The translations under genes were made by a program, and so were the position numbers. This document shows, piece by piece, positions 54,851 through 64,000 of a DNA stretch of 64,000 bases (positions within the stretch are counted from its first letter, which is position 1; each line of letters begins with the position of its first letter). Source of the stretch: Gibbula magus (Eukaryota; Mollusca; Gastropoda; Trochida; Trochidae); contig OW388297.1 of assembly GCA_936450465.1 (NCBI GenBank), forward strand, positions 30,088,387-30,152,386, in the 5' to 3' direction. Under the pieces are notes generated by a model. That model saw nothing but the letters and a program-made list of their open reading frames with translations, made no database searches and was not told where the DNA came from.

Positions 54851-56180
54851 GAATATTTCGTAATTAGAAAATCGCTCTGTATGTATTACCTTACATAAAT
54901 AATGACAATTATTTTAAATCTTGCGTTTTCTAGCTCTCTGGGATAATGTTGTTTATTTATACAATATTATTTGATGATGTCCGTTATTACTGTATTGCGA
55001 TCTCTACTACAGACACCTCTATCTATTTTATCTTTGGAACTTCTGCGTGTATTGCAGTTTTTTGAGTGACACGTATACAGTTCACCAATTCATACTAGAT
55101 TGTTTTCAAACCTTGTGAAAACGTCTCATCGGTACTATTAGTATATTTGTAATATCATTTATAAAATGTCTATTAGGACAGACGGACGAACATAATATAT
55201 AACATATGCAATAGTTATTTGCGAAAGAATCACAGGTTGTTTCTATATATAGGGCCCAGTTTTAACATGACAGCTTGAGATGACGTGAGTTTTCATAAAA
55301 TCTTTTATAAGCATGGCAAGGTATTTTAAGATATATTATAAATATGTAGATTATACATTGTTTGTGGATTGCAAAAGCGTCACAAACTAATCATTTGTAA
55401 AATTCGTCTTCTATTTGACCAGAATAATAATTAGAACATCATAGATCATCCAGTGTATAACAGTCCTTTCTAAAATGTTGTATGTTTAAGGAGTGTAATG
55501 CGATTCTAAATTTACATAGATTTCGTAAGAGTGACTTATCACTAAGAAAACTTAAATACTAGTCTGGCCCAAAACCCGATTTGAAATGATGTAATGACTT
55601 AAATAAATTGATGAATTATTTGTGTCGGACCAATTTGTATAAACATATCCTTTAAACATAAACAAAAATATTTGCCTGTCACTAACATTTTGATTCAACC
55701 AGATATAAGACAATCCACTTGACAATAAATATTTCTCCTATCAGCTAACTAATGCGTGTTAACGGGACATATTTAAGGATGCGTACACGTTATTGAAAAT
55801 GTATCTTAAAACTAATGTTGTGCATTTGACATTTCATACGAACTTGCTAGCTGTGTTCATTCGCATCAGTATGATATATTAATTAAAACTATTAGTAGGC
55901 CGTTTGCTGCGAACGAACTACATAGCACACGCATTCAGTTTTAATGTAATATGCTTCATAAACAAAGCATGCATTTATACATTTTATCATTTTCAAATAC
56001 AAATACAAATTCCAAATTTCTGTCACATCTTCAGTCGGTTTCACTTTATTTCCACAAACGATACCTTTAATCGATATTTCCCGGGGTTTTTTTAATTCTT
56101 AATATATAAATTCAGTAGACACTCTCTTGCGTCACATACAATTAAATATTTGATTGATTCCACCAGTTTCAAGTTGTGAT
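54851..56180. other. AT-rich, no gene recognised
   Basis: No repeat, RNA or convincing exon. A 63-codon ORF (55904-56095) is unremarkable. Confidence 0.4.
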
Positions 56181-56580
56181 CCGAAAAAAAGTACGATGGA
56201 CAGAACATGAGATAAATTTTATTATTTTTTTTTGAAGATTGTCCTATTGTTATATATATACAGCCATAAAATATTTACAAATCATACCCCGACACGATTG
56301 CAAAACAGACAGTATATACATATGGGACAACAATTAAACAGAAAACTTATGTTAGCTATCTTGATGATACAATTTAATTTGTTGAAGAATGAATGCTTGT
56401 CCTATATACACGTGGATGTGTATTGGTCAAAGAAGAGACTACTCTTGTCAGAGTTCACAAATACACAACCGAATATACAAGTGTGCGAAGTCGCGAACAC
56501 ACGCTGTTGAGCCTATCTAAAGATAGCAATTGCGGGTCATAAAACAGTCTGTGCAATACACGAGAATGGTAATTGACAAA
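56181..56580. repeat. Dispersed repeat, copy 2
   Basis: 'gatgtgtattggtcaaag', 'gtcagagttcacaaatacac' and 'caattgcgggtcataaaaca' follow the order of 54700-54840. The 92-codon ORF here (56232-56510) overlaps the repeat and is probably not a gene. Confidence 0.4.
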
Positions 56581-57010
56581 CTTAATCTGTTCTTACTAAC
56601 TGTCGAAACACTATCATATTTGTAAAAAAAAATATGTTTATTGTGCTTTATGAGTGTTTTGGGCGCGTATGTCTCATTTGGATACATATTTGAGAAGGCT
56701 ATCCATTATTTTACGGCACTTTACCTAAACTTTATGAAATTGCTTTTTTTTATATGTTACTGTATTACAAAATAGTCATCACACATTTAAAGTTGTTTCC
56801 TTATTATCGGTGAAAACTCGTAATTCTGTGACTCAATAATTAAAGATAAAACTATATTCAATCATTCTTGCTGTACTGTAATGAAGTGTGGAAGCAAATT
56901 TATTAAAATAATATAAATGTTAATCACATTATAATCACGTTATTTGTAATTGAGTGTCACATAGGTCAAACCTGACGGGTTAGCATATGGTGCATGTTTA
57001 TTCATATCCG
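56581..57010. other. AT-rich, nothing recognised
   Basis: No features of note before the TA microsatellite. Confidence 0.4.
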
Positions 57011-57016
57011 TTTGTG

Positions 57017-57023
57017 TATATAT

Positions 57024-57090
<67 letters not shown>
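57017..57090. repeat. (TA)n microsatellite
   Basis: About 37 TA units with a single AAA interruption near 57036. Fully self-complementary. Confidence 0.95.
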
Positions 57091-57092
<2 letters not shown>

Positions 57093-58877
57093 CCGGTACT
57101 GCAGTCTGGGCGCACTCTGGTATTCAACCATTACCAAAACTCACAAAAAGGCGTACTCTTTGAAACTGAACTGATGTCTTATGATAATTGTAATTATATT
57201 GCAAGTTGCCTGTCTGTCCATTTTGTTTTAATGGAGAACTATGAATTGAAACCAAGTGTTCGTTATTATTTGTGTTGTCAGTAATTAAATATGGGATGAT
57301 TTATTGACACTGAATGGTAATTTTGACATTTTTTAAGGTCAGCGAAAAACAGAATGTTAAAATTTATTGAATGAATTTCTTATATTATAGAACAGCTTGT
57401 ATTATGTTGATGAGGGTATCAACCTGCTATTTGGACATTTATGTACATGAATGCGAGACATATTTGTTAATTAACAGAATACACAACTATGTTTATTAGC
57501 ACGCACTGTGATTGGGTATCTACCCACCGCGTCAGTGGTAGTCGCCGTTCCAATTGATTAATTGATTCGCAACAAACCATGTGAGACATGAAAGACTCTG
57601 TCTTAAGAACGTACTTCTCCTCATAAATTGACAGCTTTTGTGGTATGCTATTGTTGCATTTAAAACATCACAATTCATCATGAATGTAATAAAATTGTTA
57701 TTTTGAATATAATTTAAATCTGGCATTAAATAACGATTTACTGATATCTTAACAAATGATTGAAATCAAACTCAAAACGTAATTATAATTTTACTTTCAT
57801 CTGATGTGTTCGCATGTAGCTACAGCCATCTGTTGTTAAACCGTAAGCTCTACGAGGAATTTAACATGGAAATTGTGAAAATAAACATATATTGTTTGGT
57901 AATCATTAACAATGTTGCAGTAGATTAATTACATTAACTTAAGATTTTGTATGCAGGGACACAATCCCACAAATACACACTTATTCCAATATTTTGTTAT
58001 ATACTACTGAATTTTTGTCTTAAATATCAAAACCAAAACTTAATTTCAAAACTTGTCTTATCAAACAAAAATTGCAACATTTGTTACAGAATGGGTCGGT
58101 AATTAAATGCAGGCTGTAGTATAACCATAGACCATAGCGGGTACCATTACTGATTAGATTTATATATTCCGAATTAAGGTCTTGCACAAGCTGAAGTTGA
58201 GCGCTGAGATTGTCGTAGCTAGTAGTTATGCAACTCAGTGTAACAACTGCACATGTGTATCTCAGCAGTACTTAACGACTCAAATATACAATCATTTGAT
58301 TGCGTTGTTGTGGAATGTATTGAGAGAGATTATTATGGCTCATTTCGTACACATAAATACATGTTGATGAAATATAAATTTAACGACATACGATGGTATG
58401 ACGTAAAATATTGCAAGATATCTGTGAAATTAAAATACATGCGTGATTTTGCTACGTTGCATAAATGCTGATATAACCAATTTTGTCATTTTACCGAGAT
58501 GATGTAATTATCGAAATAACATTGTACAACACTGTGAAATGCCATAAGACTTACGAAAAACTATTTTTCATTAAAATGCGTAAACTTCACAACATGATAA
58601 TTAACATACACAATATTTCAGTCGGCTTATCTGTCGACATACATAAACATACACGCGTGCACACACTATGTAATTCAGAATTGCAAGTATAAACTAGAAG
58701 TGCTGGGTTTTTTGGCTGTTTGTTGTGGGCTGTTTTTGAGCAAACATGTATTGTTATACCTGCAGGTACTTACCAATTCATTGCATTTTTTAAGGTTCCA
58801 ATATAAGGTTTGCAGATGATAATGATCTGTTCATATATGCAAAGGCTGCATCTTTTGTTAGTATTGAACATTCAACA
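57091..58877. other. AT-rich, no gene recognised
   Basis: No repeats with copies elsewhere in the window and no coding sequence recognised. Short ORFs of 60-75 codons are at chance level. Confidence 0.4.
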
Positions 58878-59042
58878 TGAAAGAGAGCGAAAGAGACAGA
58901 GAGACAGGAAGAGAGGGAGAGAGAGAGAGGGAGAGAGAGAGACAGAGAGAAAGAGAGGGAGAGAGAGACGGACAGAGAGAGAGATGGACGGACAGAGAGG
59001 GAGAGAGAGACGGACGGAGAGAGAGGGAGGGCGAGAGGCAAA
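58878..59042 (+). repeat. GA-rich microsatellite, block 1
   Basis: A purine-only strand of GAGA with GACA/GACGGA interruptions. It is followed by the flank 'actatgcaagttgtctataa', which recurs after blocks 2 and 3. Arg/Glu ORFs here are translation of the repeat. Confidence 0.9.
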
Positions 59043-59104
59043 TAGATAATACTATGCAAGTTGTCTATAATTGTAAAACGTTATACAGTTATATCTTCAC
59101 AGAG

Positions 59105-59116
59105 ATACAGGGAGTG

Positions 59117-59190
<74 letters not shown>

Positions 59191-59296
59191 CAGTGAGGGA
59201 AAGAGAGAAAGAGACAGAGAGAGGGAGAGAGAGACGGACAGAGAGAGGGAGAGAGAGAGAGACGGACGGAGAGAGAGGAAGGGCGAGAGGGAAAGA
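59105..59296 (+). repeat. GA microsatellite, block 2
   Basis: A long pure GA run (about 59119-59187) is followed by interrupted GAGA/GACGGA, then the shared flank 'actatgcaagttgtctataa ... cgttatatagttata'. Confidence 0.9.
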
Positions 59297-59535
59297 GATT
59301 AGACTATGCAAGTTGTCTATAATTGTAAAACGTTATATAGTTATATTTTCCTAACTGAAGAATTGTAGCCAGTCGGGAAAATTCGCTACCACACAACAAA
59401 ATGTTGGCGTTGTGTAACAAGTTTCAGGTTTTTAAATTATCTTTCTGTCAGTCCGACATATGTTTACCTTTTTATATGTGGTTACATTAGCTTGGTCAGT
59501 CACGAGGTTGGCCAGGTAGATTCCCTTGACGGGGG
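59297..59535. repeat. Flanking segment shared between GA blocks
   Basis: The stretch from 'gactatgcaagttgtctata' to 'ttggcgttgtgtaacaagtt' (59303-59430) recurs at 59811-59930 with small differences, and its first ~60 bases recur after block 1. This indicates tandem duplication of a unit made of GA block plus flank. Confidence 0.75.
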
Positions 59536-59802
<267 letters not shown>

Positions 59803-59930
59803 AGATAAGACTATGCAAGTTGTATATAATTGTAAAACGTTATACAGTTATATCTTCCTAACTGAAGAACTGTAGCAAGTCAGGCAAATTAGCCACAGCA
59901 CAACAAACGGTTGGCGTTGTGTAACAAGTT

Positions 59931-61340
59931 TCTATTTTCGGCAGCACCTTTCAGATGATTCTAATAACAAAATGACATGACAAAACTGTTTACATCATTG
60001 ATTTGATGATCAATTGTAACTTTATGTAGGTATTTGACACATATTATTTACATAATTTACAATAAGGATATTCATGATATTCAAATGTTATAGTTTAACC
60101 AAATGCAATATTTTCTCTTGTGAGATGTCTCCCATTGGTATTTGTTTGTAACTTGGTGCAATATTCGATAATGTACAAGATCAATTAAACTATGATGTAT
60201 GGACAAAAGTAATTTTATATGCGTTTCCTTTCCCTGTGTAATCACTTAATGTACATTTTGCCTCAGTGATTGAACTGTATAATACAAATTTGTAATCATC
60301 GTGTGGTTAAGGAGTTATACATACATGAAGGATTAGTAACTCAATTTTCATTTAAAAAGAAATATTCTTTGATTAGGTGAATAAAATATGAATGGGTGGT
60401 TAAAAGTGGGAACAATCTTATTAGATTCATAACGTAAAATTGTATAAATTTGCATAGTTTCGAATACCCCGTATGTATTACGTAATGGCAATTGAAAAAT
60501 GATTGATGTGTGACCAGCATATAAAAAATAGAAATGTAAGTGTCAACGTACAGACCATTTTTAGAATTGACACGTTTAATAAATTATTTGATGAAGTAAG
60601 TGTATTTGCAGGACCACTATGAAAATAATAATATTGCTGATAATGTTATCACAACTATACCAAAGGCAAAACACACGAACTGTGATTTTAAACATGCTTC
60701 TTTTAATGATCTTTTCAAATAATAGTAGTTTTTAATTGTGTCGTCTACATTCCATTATAACTAATTAATACTTATAACCCTTAACAAAAAAACACAACTA
60801 CATCCATTGCAATGTATGACTCGTATTTCCTGATTAATTTGCTATTGAAACGAAATTTAACTCACTCAATGTCATACAGAAATGCCACTCGCGCTTTGTT
60901 AATATTTGTTTGCAAAATCTGTGGATATGTCGTTTGGTTGAGAAAACAGATTCACCATAGGTTGTATGTAAGGATGGCCTTAATCTCATTTCCTTTTAAT
61001 TTCCTATTCAACTATTATTTCTGTTTTTCTGAATGTTGATAATTTAGTCATGTAAATTACAATGATCTTATCTATCACATGTTCAGGATATTATAGGAAA
61101 ATATCATTATTTATTGTACTGGTAATAAAACTATTCCAAAATGTTCCCGTTGCTTCAGAAAACTGACACCACGATTTTATGAACGCTTCACATAATGATA
61201 AGAACAAATTAAATACTACATTAAATTATTAATATATAATTTCTCACTTAAATGTAATTGCATTAAAATAAATTAAGATAAATAGGTTGAAAAGAAGTTT
61301 TGAAGAGTGATTATTAATTTAGTTTTAGAAGTAAGGCGAT
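59931..61340. other. AT-rich, no gene recognised
   Basis: No repeats or coding sequence recognised; a 75-codon ORF at 60812-61039 has no motif. Confidence 0.4.
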
Positions 61341-61374
61341 GAAAACAGATAATTTGATTTTATTCACGCTTCAA

Positions 61375-61505
61375 TGGAAATCCACAGTTTGGAAAGGTGG
61401 GCTGTGGAAATGTGATCATTCCACAGTGTGGAAAGGACGCCTTTCGGTTTTGGAAAGATCGTTATTTCCAAGTGTGGAAAGTTGTGGAATGGACGGACGT
61501 TTCTC
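61375..61505. repeat. GTGGAAAG / CTTTCCAC foldback, second patch
   Basis: Words such as 'tttggaaaggtgggctgtgg', 'attccacagtgtggaaagg' and 'agtgtggaaagttgtgg' match the composition and orientation switching of 50440-50640. It lies immediately left of the next MITE. Confidence 0.6.
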
Positions 61506-61533
61506 CAGTGTGGGAGTCTGTTTTATGCTATAT

Positions 61534-61891
61534 GTACCCCAAGGAGGATCCCTTCTGAAAAAGAATCGAACCAACCTGCAGAGGTTGCAGATTCTTTGAA
61601 GAGGATCCTCCTTGGGGTAGGGCCACCTGCTCCCCTTATTCTGTCTGCCTGTCAGATTTATAAGTGGTGAGTTAGAGTTACCTGCCCCTGGTGTACCTAG
61701 CAACCGCCAGGGTTGGGGCCCACTTAGAGTGGTCCAAATGTTTATTTTTTAGTAATTTATTATTTTTACGGTTATTTTATTAAAAAAATTAAATTCTAAC
61801 TGTCATAACTCAAAAAATAGGATTGTTATGCTACATGTACCCCAAGGAGGATCCTCTTCAAAGAATCTGCAACCTCTGCAGGTTGGTTCGA
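61534..61891. mobile_element. MITE with 54-bp perfect inverted repeats
   Basis: Bases 61566-61619 and 61838-61891 are exact reverse complements, running from TCGAACCAACCTGCAG to CTTGGGGTA. An 86-bp palindromic unit (61534-61619, 'taccccaaggaggatcc' in both orientations) forms the left end. The interior holds 'cctgcccctggtgtacctag' and 'caaccgccagggttggggcc'. A partial inverted copy is at 37066-37272. No ORF of substance. Confidence 0.8.
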
Positions 61892-62810
61892 ATTTGTCTT
61901 TAGTCTTGTCCAAGTTTGTATTCTGTACATAGAGCATATCTGTCTTTTCTTGACTAATTCCATGTTTATCTGTGAGGTAGAAACGTTATATTTTATATAT
62001 TTTATATATATATTATATATAACTTTCCAACCTCACGAGATGAGATTAAAAATGGTATTTGTCAAGATTGATGGATATTCTATTTATTATATGATATTAT
62101 CCACGTAATTACGTCCGAAAAGGGTTGTTTTCATGCCAAGTGGCCGCTAGGAACAACCCTTCACCACAATAACACTGTGACGTCATAAGCCAATTCGACG
62201 CGTGAGACCATTGTTTTATGACATCAAATGATATTGGTCACCGTTCGCATTGAAAATATAGACAGTTTATTTCACTGATAAATCCCAGTATTTCACTTCT
62301 CGTCATATAATAAATGTATATATTTTCCAGATGAAAGGACGAAAGAATCTCCCTTTATCATTAGGTTTCAACAAGATGTTCATGCAAATATTATATATGT
62401 AATTAAAGTAAATAAACATATATAAATATATATCACAAATTTTTTTTTTTTAGAACAGGTACATGTAAGTTGTTAAAATTTAATTGGTGCAAAAAATGCA
62501 ATATATATGCAAAAAATCAATGTACCAAAGAGGTAACAATAAATATACATACAATTATTAACTTTATGACCATATAGCAATTTTTTTACCTTTTTGGCTC
62601 ATTTCTTATTTGTTACAAAGTTAATATTTTAATTAAGTGAAAATAATATTTAACTCTAAACTAATAATAAATAGGAACTCAAGCATTTTATTGTAATTGT
62701 AAATTAAGCTTGAACATTTTTGCCTAACAATTTTGGCTCCACCTTTTTGGCTCACGATATATATAACTTGAATAAAACATTAAAAAATTAAGATAAAATG
62801 GTTTTAGTAA
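61892..62810. other. AT-rich spacer with weak repeat remnants
   Basis: 'agggttgttttcatg...gaacaaccct' near 62122-62160 is a small inverted repeat. 'cacctttttggctcacgata' (62740) and a similar piece at 62586 are inverted traces of the 195-bp tandem unit. Nothing else was recognised. Confidence 0.4.
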
Positions 62811-62816
62811 CTTTTT

Positions 62817-64000
62817 AGCTCATCAGGCCTGAAAGGCCCGATGGGCTTATGGCATGGGATGACGTCCGTCCGTCCGTCCGCAAACTTTTCGCTTTTTCGA
62901 CTTCTTCTCCAGAACCACTGGGTCTAGGTAGCTGAAATTTTGTATACAGACTCCTTGGGCAATGGGGATTCTAAATTGTAGATTTAGTGATCCAGTGACC
63001 CCAAATAAGGGCCTCACAGGCCATAACCTAAAAACCTATTCTCATCTTCTTCTCCAGAACGAAAAGACCTAGAAGACTGAAATGTTGTGTACAGACTCTT
63101 TAGCCAATGGAGATTCTAAATTGTAGATTTGGTGACCCTGTGACCCCAAATAAGGGCCTCACAGGCCATGACCTCAAATTCTATTTTCTTCTTCTTCTCC
63201 AGAATGAAAAGACCTAGGAGGCTGTCATGTTGTGTAAAGAGTCTTTAACCAATGGAGATTCTAAATTGTAGATTTGGTGACCCTGTGGTCCCAAATAAGG
63301 GCCTCACAGGCCATTACCTAAAATCATGTTTTCATCAGTTTCTCCGGAACAAAAAGACCTAGAAGGCTGTAATATTGTGTGCAAACTCTTTAGCCAATGG
63401 GGATTCTAACTTGTAAATTTGGTGACCCTGTGACTCCAAATATGGGCCACAGCCTAAACAAACCTTTGAAATTGAATTTTGAACTGATATTTTATGTGCA
63501 CTTCAATCAAATTTTCCCTAATAAAATACCTGAGAGAGAGTCATCTCATCTTTTAGATATGTGAGTCCTAACTTGGGTTTGAGAAATGCAGAATTGAGAA
63601 AAAAAAGTTACTTTGCAGTTAATCTTATTCAGTGGGAATGTGAAATATATGTCGACTTGAGATTACAATCTACATTGTGTACATGTTTCTCAAATTGATG
63701 TAATCAATGTGAAATGAGAACTATTGAATAGCCTATGAACTGAATATTGTGACAAGCCACAAAGGAATAAATTGAAGAGGAGTTAAGAATTCTTTTATTT
63801 TACATGAGATATGTGAACTGCATATGACTGGTGATGAAATGATAAGATAAGACTATTTTCATTTTCTTCTCCAGAACAAAAAGACCTTGAAGGCTGTCAT
63901 GTTGTGTAAAGAGTCTTTAGCCAATTGAGATTCTAAATTGTAGATTTGGTGACCCTGTGGTCCCAAATAAGGGCCTCACAGGCCATTACCTAAAATCCTG
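62817..64000 (+). mobile_element. Helitron-like family A element, running off the window
   Basis: The head 'tagctcatcaggcctg' with a GGCCTGAAAGGCC hairpin and 'gatgggcttatggcatggga' is followed by 'cgtccgtccgtccg'. At least four ~145-bp monomers follow ('ggagattctaaattgtag', 'gggcctcacaggcca', the last itself palindromic). After an AT-rich interval (63480-63860) monomers resume at the window edge. The 3' end is not included. Confidence 0.7.

Overview
ORGANISM. This is eukaryotic, AT-rich, intron- or intergenic-type DNA with no operons and almost no host coding sequence. The repeat content fits a bivalve mollusc: hairpin-headed repeats followed by GTCC runs, a DIRS-like and a BEL/Pao retroelement, a mariner, TTAA elements, and a tRNA-derived SINE whose tail resembles mollusc SINEs. 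The assignment rests on general familiarity with such repeats; no database was searched. LAYOUT. 0-9.5 kb: a GGGATCCC minisatellite, a dispersed repeat R carrying an insertion, a clean TTAA-flanked DNA element (4096-4942), and Helitron-like elements with ~145-bp tandem cores. 9.5-21.1 kb: a second TTAA element swollen from ~0.84 to ~4.4 kb by nested insertions. Its right part starts a 4.1-kb tandem duplication (12936-17040 and 17041-21141) that also holds Helitron-like copies and a SINE split by a TTCGT-rich foldback. 21.7-23.0 kb: a mariner with 28-bp ends and a broken transposase. 23-36.2 kb: mostly Helitron-like elements nested in each other, with a hAT-like MITE, a second copy of R, and a perfect 60-bp-arm palindrome. 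37.0-42.8 kb: a decayed DIRS/Ngaro-type tyrosine-recombinase retrotransposon. 43.0-50.4 kb: a structurally intact BEL/Pao LTR retrotransposon on the minus strand with one 1942-codon ORF, two 638-bp LTRs that look identical, and a TATAT target duplication. 50.4-64 kb: AT-rich sequence with foldbacks, TA and GA microsatellites, an inverted-repeat MITE, and another Helitron-like copy running off the end. HOW IT WORKS TOGETHER. The window is a TE graveyard with one apparently young element (BEL/Pao). Several insertions can be dated relative to each other because an unoccupied copy of the target repeat is also present here. The strongest general pattern is a set of at least seven element families with unrelated termini but one architecture. 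Each has a 5' palindrome, GTCC runs, tandem monomers, a half-copy of the 5' palindrome near the 3' end, a short 3' hairpin, and an end in CTAG or CTTG. In two cases a paralogous empty site shows insertion without target duplication. This is Helitron2/Helentron-like. No Rep/helicase ORF is present, so all are non-autonomous here. Three short stretches look like possible host exons, all at low confidence.
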